Below, piece by piece: positions 54,733-64,000 of a DNA stretch of 64,000 nucleotides (within the stretch, counting starts at the first letter, position 1; each line of letters begins with the position of its first letter). The position numbers and the translations under genes were made by a program. Source of the stretch: Dama dama. Taxonomy: Eukaryota; Chordata; Mammalia; Artiodactyla; Cervidae. The stretch is from positions 118,676,501 through 118,740,500 of the forward strand of contig NC_083685.1 of assembly GCF_033118175.1 (NCBI RefSeq), read 5' to 3'. The notes beneath the pieces are model-generated. The model was not told the origin of the DNA, ran no database searches, and saw only the letters and a list, made by a program, of their open reading frames with translations.

Positions 54733-55033
54733 GACTTCCCTGGTGGTCTAGTGGTTAAGAATCCTCCTGCCACTGCAAGGGACAGGGATTTAATCCCTGG
54801 TCCGGGAAGATTCCCACATGCCTTGGAGCAACTAAGCCCCTGTGCCACAAGCACCAAAGCCTTTGCTCTAGAGCCCGTGCTCCACAACAAGAGAAGCCAC
54901 CGCAGTGAGAAGCCTGCGCACCGCAACTAGAGAATAGCCCTCTCTTCCCGCAACTAGAGAAAGCCTGCAAGCAGCCAATGAAGACCCAGCACAGCCAAAG
55001 ATAAAATAAATAAGAATAAATGAATCTTTAAAA
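54733..55033 (+). mobile_element. CHR-2 SINE
   Basis: gacttccctggtggtctagtgg, gggatttaatccctggtccggg, gagcaactaagcccctgtg, caacaagagaagccaccgc, gcgcaccgcaactagag and an ataaaataaataag tail. A 9-bp duplication aacactcag / aagactcag. Confidence 0.93.
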
Positions 55034-55129
55034 AAGACTCAGTCTTTTTAAAATTAAAGTAAAAAGTACTCAGTCTTTTTTCTTTAATAACAAATAAAAA
55101 ATAACCCCCTGTTTATTTTTTATCTTGCT

Positions 55130-55345
55130 TTTCCCCCCTTTTTAAACTTTTTATTTTGTATTGGGGTATAACCAATTAACAATGTTACAGTTTCAGGTGA
55201 ACAGTGAAGGGACTCAGCCATGCATATACATGGATCCATTCTCCCCTAAACCCCTATCCCATCCAGGCTGCCACAGAACACTGACGAGAGCTCCATGTGC
55301 TATACAGGAGGTCCTTGCTGCTTATCCATTTTAAATATAGCAGTG
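55130..55345 (-). mobile_element. Ruminant L1 3' end
   Basis: Antisense: aactttttattttgtattggggtataacc, aacaatgttacagtttcagg, cagccatgcatatacatgg, gctgccacagaacac, gagctccatgtgctatacagg, ttgctgcttatccattttaaatatagcag. Confidence 0.88.
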
Positions 55346-55983
55346 TGAACACTCTTAAACCTGACTGAGCTCAGTTAACCATTTTCTTCTTATGAGAGTT
55401 AGATCTGTTTGCCATTGAGGAAAATGATCCATATGAATATACCAACACAATGATATTATAGACTTCTTTTTTAGTGTAAGCAACGATGCTAGAGGCTCTT
55501 AGGACAGGAAGAAATTAAATGACTTTATCAAGTCACTGAGACTGTTCAATCTGAGTAAAATAGTTTGCATGTATGCCTTTCTAGTTTCAAGGTCTTTCCA
55601 TAAGGGATCAGATCACAGACTATAAGGAAAAGCCTCGCCCGCCATTGATAATTACCATCATCTCTTTAATACCACATTGCTAGAAATTGTTCTATTAGAG
55701 TGAACTACCACAAGTAGAGCAGTCAAGCTATTTAAAAATACAAGCAAAAGTTAATAATGTAAAGTGACTACGAAGGCATTTTAAATTACATTCATATTCT
55801 TGAACAAATGAGAACATTCTAATTATTGCACTGTATATAACTATATAATGGCATATATTTAAATATTTCTGATTCTGAATTATTCCTCTATTTTTTAAAT
55901 TACATTAATAAGATGAGAAGTACAAGGGAAGTTCCAATTACTCCTCTGATCTTAGGCTGAATATTTTTAAATGATTAAATGAA
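55346..55983. other. A/T-rich intron 3' of the microexon (transcript sense)
   Basis: No transposon recognised in this 640-nt stretch, which is less repeat-laden than the rest of the 25-kb intron. Confidence 0.45.
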
Positions 55984-55989
55984 ACTTAC

Positions 55990-55997
55990 TGTGTATT
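55990..55997 (-). CDS. PITPNC1: PITPNC1 8-nt microexon encoding Glu(part)-Tyr-Thr
   Basis: The minus-strand bases AATACACA are bounded by an acceptor AG (55998-55999) and a perfect donor gtaagt (55984-55989). Joined to the final G of the 89-nt exon they read GAA TAC ACA (Glu-Tyr-Thr). These are the three residues of PITPNC1 between YPYTIT and CSFLPKF, and the following exon then starts in phase 0 with TGC. The related PITPNM (RdgB) proteins have R-Y/F-T-C-P-F at this position, so the residues belong to the family fold. Eight nucleotides is far below normal exon size and too short for exon definition by ordinary means. A long pyrimidine tract lies 22-50 nt upstream. A search of the 26.3 kb between the flanking exons for any G/AR-TAY-ACN octamer with AG and GT borders gave one other hit (48864-48871), which has poor splice signals. 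Confidence 0.88.
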
Positions 55998-56049
55998 CTG
56001 GTCCCAGATGTTCATTTGGGCAAGAGGGAAAAGAAAAAAGAGAAAATGA
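55998..56049 (-). promoter_or_regulatory. PITPNC1: Acceptor and pyrimidine tract of the PITPNC1 microexon
   Basis: Read on the minus strand, this segment holds about 27 nt almost entirely of T and C (56021-56047), then cccaaatgaacatctgggac and the CAG acceptor. The AAATGAAC stretch offers plausible branch-point adenines. The tract is set back about 22 nt from the AG, leaving room upstream of a very small exon. No dense UGC motif of the kind bound by SRRM4 is evident, so a neural microexon programme is not indicated by sequence alone. Confidence 0.6.
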
Positions 56050-57037
56050 TAGATTAAGACCATACTTATATGCAATATAAAACCACAGAACTAACAAATA
56101 TTGCTGAATTATAACTATTAAAAATGTGGCAAAGAAACCTTCTGAGAATTAAACTTTCATAAATACTAAGCGTCTCCATGTTTGTTCTTGAAACTCTTTC
56201 ATATGATACTTCTGTGGCTGGGTAGATAAGGCGTGTAAGACAAGATTCAATTAGCCTATAGGCTTGTGGGTAATTAAAAACTAAAGAGTTGGCCTTAGAA
56301 AAGCAGAATTAAAGACTAATAATTCCAGTAGAGCATTTCATTAACCACAAAGGAAATCTTTTAAGTGGAAAAGCAGCTTTTAAAACCAATAAAAAGAGCT
56401 TGTTAGGCTGATATTCAAATGGGACCTTGAATTTTCATGTGTTTGAGGTCAGGAACCAAACCTTTTAAATTTTTTGGCCAGTTTCTAGCTCAGTATCAAC
56501 ATTTTGAGAGTCATTATCACTCCACTACAAGTGAGGAGGAAACTGATTTTCATGTTATCTGATTGCAGAGGAAGGGGTCTGGAGCTGAGAGACCCAACAG
56601 AACCTTTTACATAAATGATAAAAACAGTCAAGTTCTGTTCAGTGTGTGTGTGGGAAGGGTGTCTGTGAAGCAAAGAAGTCAAAATAAACAATTTGATTAT
56701 GAACAAACCACACCTTAAAATTACTTGGAGATTATTGAGAAAAGAGGGAGAAATAAGGATAATGAAACCTCTAGAAGTGTCACTAAGTAGAGCTTCCTTT
56801 TTCTTCTCCATATGCTATTTAAAATGATCACTTCAAGAAGGAAGATAGAATAGTTTAGCTTAACCCCTACAACCTCCTGCTAGGAAGAGTGTTGACTTAA
56901 AAGTATGGAGACAAAGGGTCAGGGAGGTGTCACAGGGTTCCTGTGAGTCCCTGCTGGGATAATCCACGCTCAATCAGTGAAATCTGAATCCCCCTATGTC
57001 CTTGCATGGATACTTGTGACATACTGGGTGTACAAGG
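56050..57037. other. PITPNC1: Short intron between the 89-nt exon and the microexon
   Basis: No recognised transposon in this 1-kb intron. Contains a short TG run near 56641-56650. Being repeat-free beside a microexon, it is a likely site for splicing control (inference). Confidence 0.5.
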
Positions 57038-57043
57038 ACTTAC

Positions 57044-57132
57044 CTGTAATTGTGTAGGGATAATAGTTCCATGCCTTCTCTGTTACATAAAATATTTTGG
57101 GAACAACAGCTCTAGCCCAACTGGGCAGTTTG
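57044..57132 (-). CDS. PITPNC1: PITPNC1 coding exon, 89 nt, PITP domain
   Basis: This exon encodes 29 full codons starting KLPSWARAVVPKIF and ending AWNYYPYTIT, plus one base at each end. That is part of the PITP fold after the N-terminal strands; the EKAW-N-YPY signature is shared with PITPNA/PITPNB. On the minus strand it is preceded by a strong pyrimidine tract (rich in ttctttcttt, ending ctcttag) and followed by a consensus donor gtaagt at 57038-57043. It begins with the last base of a Ser codon (phase 2) and ends with the first base of a Glu codon, so it needs a partner exon of 3n+2 nt to regain frame. No frame damage is seen. The next exon is 1,046 nt downstream in the transcript. Identity rests on my recall of the PITPNC1 protein, which matches without a mismatch here. 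Confidence 0.95.
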
Positions 57133-57384
57133 CTAAGAGGAAAGAAAGAAAAACGACAGTTAGAGTCTGTCCAGTGCCTCACCCTGCTACCACATCTTTC
57201 CAGAGAAATCGACTGCTAGAGAAATCAGAGGACTTCTATTTCCGCTCTCCTCTCCACAGCCACTTGGTCCCTATCTCCCTGGTCTTCATCACTGTTAAAC
57301 TGTCCTCTGTTCGTGTTAGTATTTAGGACACGTAGGATGGCCATAGACAATAGAAGGCAGGAAAGAGGTACAGAAGAGATTGGT

Positions 57385-57505
57385 TCCCCAGAAGGAACCT
57401 TGATTTCAGACTTCTGACCTCCATCCTGGGAGAGGATTAACATGTCTTGTCTTAAAGCCATCCAGTTCACCACAATTTGTTACTGCAGCCCCAGGAAACT
57501 AAGGC
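57385..57505 (+). mobile_element. MaLR-type LTR, 3' end only
   Basis: agaaggaaccttgatttcagacttctgacctcc, ttaaagccatccagttcacc, ttgttactgcagccccaggaaac resemble the 3' end of MLT1-like LTRs. Confidence 0.6.
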
Positions 57506-59770
57506 AATGACAGAGCCATTTCTCTGGAACAGGGACCCAGGCAGCCATTTGCAAAAAACATTCTCAAAACTAGGAAAACCCAAGGAAAACCCCAGGACCG
57601 TTAGTGACCAAGGACTGATTAAGCTTTGCTTTGCTTCATTCTGCTTTCCTTCTGAGGCAAACTTCACAGCTTTCTGCAGGCCCAGAAAATTCCTTATATA
57701 TTCCTGTAATATGTTTGCATGATTTCATTCCCCCCCACACTCTACTCTGGGGCTTTCTGTTTTTCCGGTTGCTACTATCTTGTTTCTTTCCTGTGCTGGT
57801 GCCTACAGCTAAGTGTCTGGGACACCAACGTCTAGCAGTACATCAGACCCAGAGAGAGGACGCAGGCTCTAGGCAGTTGGCGATAAAAAACATCAAGAAG
57901 CAGTTGTGAATTGCAAGCTGATCTAGCTAAGAGAGTGGGGACACCAGGGTAATAAACCCCAAATCCCCCTCTTGGACACAGGGTTTAAATGACATCCAGA
58001 GCCAGTAAAATACTGTGCACCTTGTAAGTCTTCCCAAATTGCTTCTCTTCTTTCTGATACTATCCAGGACCTGCTTTTTAAAACACAAATACGTATTTTT
58101 GATGGTTGGCCAGACCTAACTCAAAGAAAGCTCTGGGCCATTTATCACGGTTAAAATAAATGGGGAAATCAGAGTCTCCCCTGAAGCCGGGTGGGCATCA
58201 GATGAAGGCCACTGCCATAGGTGTGCTGTGAGGGGCATGCAGAGCAGTATTATAATTCACAGAACGGTTCTTTTTGCTGCTGTAATGCAGAATGTCTCAC
58301 TCGCATAAAATCGTTTCTGCAGTAACTGCTCAATTTACCTTCCCTTTGCTCCACTAGGAAGAGGCTTGCTTCCCAACAGAGGATTTTACAGCTTTCGCCT
58401 AGGATTTATTCTTTCAGTCACCGAAGCTGGAGGGTAACTGGGATTGAGGTTGAGAGTGGGAAAGTAGTGCTGGGCTGGCTTGCGGGAAGTGGTCACGATC
58501 ACCAGGTCCCCCGGGTCCCCTACTGCTTGCCCCCACACCCCAGTGTGATATGCCATTGTGTCGTACAAGGAGAGGTTGATTCTACTCATCGGCAAATTGG
58601 TTTCTCGTGCTTTCAGTGGATTGAAATGGGATTGTAGAAGCGCCCCAAAGTAAGCTAGGCATTGTTCAGCTTAGACCAAATACTTCTGTCTCCCTTCAAG
58701 CGTTAGAAACCATTCTCCACTATTCCGTCTACACTGCACCCCCTCCCCACCCCAGACTCACCAGCCTCTTGATAGTACTTTGGGGTCTGAGTCTTCCTCC
58801 CTCCATAACTCATTCCCTGTATCATTTAAAAAGCCTCCCAGCAGAACCATATTCCTAAGCAACAATCATTTTCTGGAAGGAAGATGACAAACACCAGTCA
58901 TTTTCCATTCATGTTGAGATTTGTCCTATTTGTAAATGATCAGGACTATAGGCTCTAGAATCTTTATCTTAGCTGTCTAATCTGCCAATGTATGCAGAAT
59001 ATGCCACACTATCATCAAATACCCTTTCCAAGGCACCCTAAAACAACAGTTAGCCAAGATGGCTGATATGATTTTATGTGACTCTTCCAAATAGTCTGGG
59101 AAGCAGCCCTTCTGGTATAAGCCATTTATTAGGCCAGGCACAGAAGGCATTGGAACAAATTCCATGATGTGCCATTTAAATATTTTTAAGCCTACTACAG
59201 ACCTTCTCTTAGCCCCTGACTTCCCCAGAGCACATCATTACTCAAATCGTTTTTGTCTGAGAAAGTAAAATTCATTTTTCCCTGCAGCAATGATTTATCA
59301 GGGCTGCAAAGGAAACGGAATTAAATTAGACTCCACTGCTGCTGTCACTTTCATGATGTATACTGCCACACGGCCTACAATTCCGAGGAGAAGCCTGTCA
59401 CTCAAACTTGCTACCTGGCGTCAAACAAGAATCTCTCTGCTGGAAAGGTGGCACGACTTGAGTCATGTTCTCTTGGTCTTCTGGCAGAGATCAAACCTCC
59501 CAAAATCACTTCACCGTGGCTCAGGCTCTAGAGACACTGAGTAAAAAGACAAAACTCTAAAATAACACGTTTCTCTAAAACCTTTGGCCATGTTTCCCAA
59601 GGACAGACTTTTTATATTGTTTCATTTCTTATATCTTTACTTTGTATGAAATAGAACTTATCAATGACAGCCAGGTGGTCAACTTGCCTCGGGTTACATG
59701 GGACTGTACTGGTTTTAGCAGTGAAAGGTCCTACATGCTAAATTCCTTGATCATGAGCAAAATGGGAAGC
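57506..59770. other. Repeat-poor intron, 2.3 kb
   Basis: No transposon hallmark. Composition is even. Short frames have no motif. Part of the intron 5' of the 89-nt exon. Confidence 0.45.
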
Positions 59771-59960
59771 TGGTCATTCTAGTGCAGTGGTTCTCATTTC
59801 AACAGGAAAGAGGTGAGGGACTTTCCCCCGCCAGGGGGTATTTGGCAAAGTCTGGAGACATCTTCAGTCGTGAGAGCTGGGGGTTGGGGATAGGGAGCAA
59901 TGATGGTCTGGTATCTAGTAGGAAGAGGCCGAAGATGCCCCAAGGCAGGCATAATCTGAT
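59771..59960 (+). mobile_element. hAT-type MER element
   Basis: cagtggttctcatttcaac terminus, cgccagggggtatttggcaaagtctggagacat, gtgagagctgggggttgggg, ggtatctagtaggaagaggcc follow the consensus order of a common hAT MITE; the 3' terminus is eroded. Confidence 0.75.
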
Positions 59961-60287
59961 TTTGCCTCAGGTTAAGAATGTTTATCTACTTCATAAAGAG
60001 TTTTTGGAACTGAATCCTAAACCATCTCTCCCTTCTATGCTTTACAACCCAGATTATCACCAAATTCTCCAGCATATCTAATCTCATTTTGCAATTTATG
60101 TTCATTTGGGAATATTTTTTGGCTTCAGGGGTTCTTGAACATCATCAGGCCAAATGTGGTCCAAATGAAGTCTAATTTCATTTTCTTAACAAGGGTCAGA
60201 ACTGTGACAGTCTCAACTAGACACTTTGAACTTAAACATTCTGGGCAGGGAGTCCTTCTGAATTCACAAAATAATAGTGCTTTGGGA
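59961..60287. other. Intron, no recognised element
   Basis: Nothing recognised. Confidence 0.4.
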
Positions 60288-60420
60288 AGAATTTCCTAGG
60301 GTCCAGTGGTTGGGATTCGGCATGTTCACTGCCAGGCCTGGGTTTGATCCTTGGTTGGAGAACTAAGATCTTGAAAGTCATGTGGTGCAGCCAAAACCCC
60401 CACCCCAAAACCAACCAACA
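60288..60420 (+). mobile_element. CHR-1-type SINE, diverged
   Basis: aatttcctagggtccagtggttggg, ctgggtttgatccttggttgg, aactaagatcttg and a gcagccaaaacccc tail. Confidence 0.75.
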
Positions 60421-60530
60421 CACAAACAAAACACAGTGCGTCACATAAGATTTTCTGCCAAACTGCATATCTGGAACTAGCCAATATCTATGCTAAGATT
60501 AGGCTCAAAGAACTGCAGTTCACTTAAGTG

Positions 60531-60826
60531 ATTTTTAAAAAATAATTTTATTTATTTATTTATGGTTGCACTGGGTCTTCACTGCTGTGTGCAGGCTTTC
60601 TCTAGTTGCAGTGAGCCAGGGCTACTCTTCGTTGTAGTGCATGGGCTTCTCATTGTGGGGGCTTCTCTTGTGGTGGAGCATAGGCTCTAGGCTCGTTGGC
60701 TTCAGTAGTTGTGATGCACCAGCTTAGTTGTTCTGTGGCATGTGGATTCTTCCTAGACCAGCGATCGAACCCATGTCCCCTGCATTGGCACGTGGATTCT
60801 TATCTACTCTACCATCAGGGAAGTCC
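60531..60826 (-). mobile_element. CHR-2 SINE
   Basis: Antisense: (TTTA)n tail at 60547-60563, ttgcactgggtcttcactgc, gagcataggctctaggctcg, tagaccagcgatcgaaccc, accatcagggaagtccc. A 10-bp duplication cacttaagtg (60521-60530) / catttaagtg (60827-60836) has one mismatch. Confidence 0.92.
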
Positions 60827-60836
60827 CATTTAAGTG

Positions 60837-61739
60837 TTTCTTAAAAGGTCTTAGCTACCTTCATATCTCTATTTCCACTGGTCCAGGACAGATATTCTGA
60901 CCTTTTCTACGTGCCCAAATCTGACATTTGACAGTCATTTGATAATAACCAATTGTCCCTCTCCAGTTGTGTGTACAGTGATTTCTGAGGTCTTTAAATT
61001 TCTCTTATGCTGCTATGATTTACTCATTTACTCCTTAATGCATTGTCTTCTGGATGGTCTTTGTGTCCTCATCTTAATGTAATTCTTTATACTGCAGCAA
61101 AGAGATGAACAGAGTTTCTGGACTAGAGCCATTATGTGTGAGAGATAAGGCTGCTGGGGCATCATCCACAGAAGTTCCTTGAACTTGGACACTGCTGCCA
61201 CTCTTCCTATAAAAGGACAGTATGTTCTGGATTCTGAGAAAAGCAGCCTGCCTTGTGTCAGTTCTTGGAAGGCTCCGTGTGTGAACAGTGTTAGGGTAAC
61301 ATGGCAGGGGTGCTGGGGAGCACCTAGGGGAGTTGACCACATGTGTCAGCATCACTGGGTAGGAGTGTGGCAGAATCAAGGTGGAAACTGCTTGACAGAA
61401 TGATCTTGAAGACCCCAACCAGGCTGAGACATTCTGCTTCTGTGGTTTTTCCATGGGAGTAGTCAAAGGGACAGAAGGCATGGGGCCCGCAGCATGAGAA
61501 TGCCTGATGTGTTCTTAAGGATTGAGATGGGGACCAAATGAAGAGCATGGACTGAAAGCTACGTCTGAAAGAGGGCCCTTACGTGCTTTATTTTTTCCAA
61601 TATATATTAAAAATACTATTAATTTATTTAATATTATATTCAATAGACATGAATTGAATATTTATTTAGGATATATGACTAAACATTCTAAAATATATAA
61701 TATTCTTATATAGATGGCTATTGTGTACTGCCTGTTACC
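60837..61739. other. Intron, no recognised element
   Basis: Frames of 104 and 135 codons overlap on the minus strand (61028-61481) but carry no recognisable domain. The end (61590-61720) is A/T-rich. Confidence 0.4.
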
Positions 61740-61868
61740 CATAACTAGAATGCAAGTCACACCAGGGCACAGATCTTCGTCCTGTTTACTGCTGCTCCCC
61801 CAGCCAGCACCTAAAATGATGACTGGCACACAGCAGATGCTTAATAAATATTTTCTGAATGAATAAAG
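61740..61868 (+). mobile_element. L2 3' end
   Basis: taactagaatgcaagtcacacc, gcaccagggcacagatcttcgtcctg-like text, gatgactggcacacagcagatgcttaataaat and gaatgaataaag. Confidence 0.78.
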
Positions 61869-62869
61869 ATAATCTCTGGATATTCAGAAATCAATAATAA
61901 CCATGCAGAGTCTTTCAAAATAGCGTGGAAATAAGCTCTTAGATCAAGAATCTCTGGCTCCAACACTTCCTCTATGACCTCTTGCCTGGGCTCTCCCACT
62001 GCCACATGAACTGTGGCTCTAGGCTCTTACTATGGGGGAAGATCTGGGAGAACAGGAAGAAAGAATGAGAAAGAAAGACCCAAGCCACAGCATCAAGGTT
62101 CTACCAATGAGTTGGTAGGTAAAGTGACTGTCTGGTGGCTTTTGCTTATCCAGTTGAACAAGATTCATGACTTAGGGAAGCTGCCCCCTCTCCTACCCAG
62201 AGCCACTAGAAGCCAGGAGAGGTTGCCCTGGAAGGCAGGAGCCATGTAGTGGGAGAAAGGTCTTCGCCATGCAAATCATTTCAGGCATTAGGCAGAATCA
62301 CCGTTAGAAGCTGGCAACCCTCCCTGACTGGCAGCTGCCAGCACAGTCTAATTAATCCAGCAGCCATAGTGGAGAAGAACATGACACTTCATGACTGATA
62401 AACAAGCCTAAAAATAGGCTCCATCTTTTCTCCAATTCCCCTCCACCCCCATCTGCTTCTCTCCCCTCATGAGTTTCAGTGAGAGGGGACTGGAGTGAAG
62501 CTAGGAATGAGGTGAAAATGAAAGGGGACAAAAGAAAAGCTCCATCCTCGTGTGATTTTGGACAACAGGTTTTATTTAGAATTACTATTCCAGATTAGTA
62601 TCTTGACTCTCTTCTCCAGATGCCAGTTGAAATCAGGATTTTTGCAGATAAGCCAAGAAACACCACTTACTTGGTTGACTGAACTGGACTGAAGGCCCAA
62701 GGACAACCACCAAATGTACTAATGTATTAGTACTAATGTAATGTTCTAAATGCATCAGGGCAGCCACCCAAACGTACTGCACACAACAGTGTATCAGACA
62801 CTATAGGAAGGGCCAGAGAATGGAGTAACCCCACAATCCAGGGAGCTAAGCAACAAGAACTAAAAGGAT
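61869..62869. other. Intron, no recognised element
   Basis: 1 kb with no hallmark recognised. Confidence 0.4.
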
Positions 62870-63180
62870 AAATGGCATTTGAAAAAGACACTACACTCAA
62901 TTTTAAAATGGGCAAAGGATTTCAATAGACATGTCTTCAAAGAAGACATATAAATGGCTAATGAGCACATGAGAAGATGCTCAATATCATTAGTCATTAG
63001 GGAAATGCCAATCAAAACCCAAACAAGATACCACTTCATACCCACTAGGATGGCTGTAATAAAAAAGACAGACAATAACAAGTGTTGGTGATTATGCAGA
63101 GAAACTGGAACCCTCATACATTGCTAGAGGGAGTGTAAAATGGTTCAGTCACTTTGGAAAACAGTTTGGAAGTCCCTTTC
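62870..63180 (+). mobile_element. L1 ORF2 C-terminal fragment
   Basis: Landmarks of L1 ORF2: aaaatgggcaaaggatttcaatagacat, tggctaatgagcacatgag, cattagggaaatgcc, aatcaaaacc, taccacttcatacccactaggatgg, ggagtgtaaaatgg. Frames are broken; old copy. Confidence 0.88.
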
Positions 63181-63237
63181 CCCACTCACTAGCAGCTGGG
63201 CTTGACCTGGGAACTCAATGGGATGTTCATGCCTGGA

Positions 63238-63357
63238 ATTTTATTTTATTTTATTTGGCCATACTGTGCATCTTGTGGGATCTCAGTTCACCAACCAGGG
63301 ATTGAACCTGGTCCATGGCAGTGAAAGCCTGGAATCCTAACTACTAGACCACCAGAG
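63238..63357 (-). mobile_element. CHR-1-type SINE
   Basis: Antisense: (TTTTA)n tail, ggccatactgtgcatcttgtggg, accaaccagggattgaacc, taactactagaccaccagag. Confidence 0.85.
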
Positions 63358-64000
63358 TTATTCCCTATGTTTGGTATTTTAGAACAAAGGCTACAAAGAA
63401 AAAATGGACAGTTCAGGCCTACCCATGGCAGCCATGATGGTAATGGCAAAATGAAAAGGTCATTCACTAAAGATGGTTGTCATCATTGTTCTTGGCCTCT
63501 TGGAGCTGCCCTGACCTGATAGCTGTCCAATCTCAAGCCTCCAGATAATTCTGTGGACCACTAACATCGTTCCATGAAGCGTCCTTTCTGATCAAGAGAG
63601 ACTCAGACAGGAGGCCCTGATGACACAGACACTGAATACTTCCAGTGCTCCAAATAGTTGCTCTGGGTAATAAGTCGGTAAAGCAGTTTCTGAATGTGAT
63701 TTGTCTTACCATACAAACTGATGTAAAGAAGGGAATCCATTCCCTGTGCCAGATCATGAATTCAGCTCCAGAGGACATTGATATTTCTCTGAATAAGTTA
63801 TTAAGTGGGCACTGGAACATCTTAGTAACTTCCAGTCCAACTTTTAGAACCCACTTACCTGTGGTCAGTGAGGGAGTCCACAACATGCTACAGTGACATC
63901 ACGATTATTTTGAGCTGAAGACATTTGAAAGTCCAATAGTTGCAGGAAGATATTTTTTCTGAATTCTGCTTACCCTCATAAAAACAGAGCCTCCCAAAAT
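63358..64000. other. Intron, no recognised element
   Basis: Frames of 117 codons (minus) and 83 codons (plus) overlap at 63533-63896. Neither has a motif. Might be an unrecognised old repeat. Confidence 0.4.

Larger units (their letters stand above)
1..64000 (-). other. PITPNC1: PITPNC1 gene interior (introns plus three coding exons)
   Basis: The whole window appears to lie inside one minus-strand gene. Three short exons, in correct order and compatible phase, encode consecutive residues of the class II phosphatidylinositol transfer protein PITPNC1 (RdgB-beta). The family binds and moves PtdIns and phosphatidic acid between membranes through an N-terminal PITP domain. Upstream exons (initiator Met through the GNGQF region) and downstream exons (from the IFDNEAK region to the C-terminal tail) were looked for in translation and not found, so they should lie beyond 64000 and below 1. 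The remaining sequence is intron, largely retroelements in both orientations. Inference: no second gene is needed to explain the window. Confidence 0.88.

Noticed and set aside
57225..57473. 82-codon minus-strand ORF upstream of the 89-nt exon, considered as the preceding PITPNC1 exon.
   Set aside because: It does not contain the expected residues before SKLPSW and overlaps a MaLR 3' end.
63533..63896. Overlapping 117- and 83-codon frames on opposite strands.
   Set aside because: Neither resembles a known protein and no splice or polyadenylation context supports a gene or processed pseudogene.
1..64000. CRISPR arrays, phage or plasmid modules, tRNA and rRNA genes, snRNA copies.
   Set aside because: No such structure was seen; all tRNA-like boxes belong to SINEs, and repeats are retroelements or microsatellites typical of a bovid genome.

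Overview
The window is mammalian nuclear DNA from a bovid ruminant (cattle, sheep or goat type). This rests on abundant BovB (RTE) LINE copies, Bov-tA, Bov-A2 and ART2A SINEs, CHR-type tRNA-Glu SINEs and ruminant L1 3' ends, over a background of older mammalian MIR, L2, L1M, MaLR and hAT (MER) relics. No bacterial-type gene, CRISPR array or tRNA/rRNA gene was recognised.

The only gene I can identify is PITPNC1 (cytoplasmic phosphatidylinositol transfer protein 1, RdgB-beta), lying on the minus strand. Three coding exons are visible, in transcript order: 89 nt at 57044-57132, an 8-nt microexon at 55990-55997, and 72 nt at 30712-30783. Each has canonical AG/GT borders, and together they read without a break through part of the PITP lipid-binding domain. 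The introns between them are 1,046 nt and 25,206 nt. At least 6.9 kb of upstream intron (57133-64000) and 30.7 kb of downstream intron (1-30711) fill the rest. I found neither the first exons nor the exons after SNDS in the window.

Layout. 1-13 kb: an L2 carrying an L1 that itself carries a BovB piece; an L1M 3' UTR split by BovB; and a MIR split by a fused Bov-tA/BovB insertion. 13-26 kb: a long L2 mosaic with CHR, CHR-2 and BovB insertions, a repeat-poor 2.5 kb, then L1M, L2 and MaLR relics with Bov-tA copies. 26-31 kb: mostly unassigned intron, ART2A and the 72-nt exon. 31-43 kb: dense nested repeats, including a minus-strand BovB with an open reverse-transcriptase frame. 43-55 kb: long unassigned intron alternating with L1, MaLR and SINE insertions. 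55-57 kb: the microexon and the 89-nt exon. 57-64 kb: repeat-poor intron followed by CHR SINEs and an L1 ORF2 end.

The most notable observations are the 8-nt PITPNC1 microexon, a single 2.3-kb insertion joining a full-length Bov-tA to a 5'-truncated BovB inside one target-site duplication, and a 38-bp BovB micro-insertion with its own duplication. Repeat family names come from recognising consensus features by eye. Boundaries without a target-site duplication are approximate, and subfamily names should be confirmed with a repeat library.
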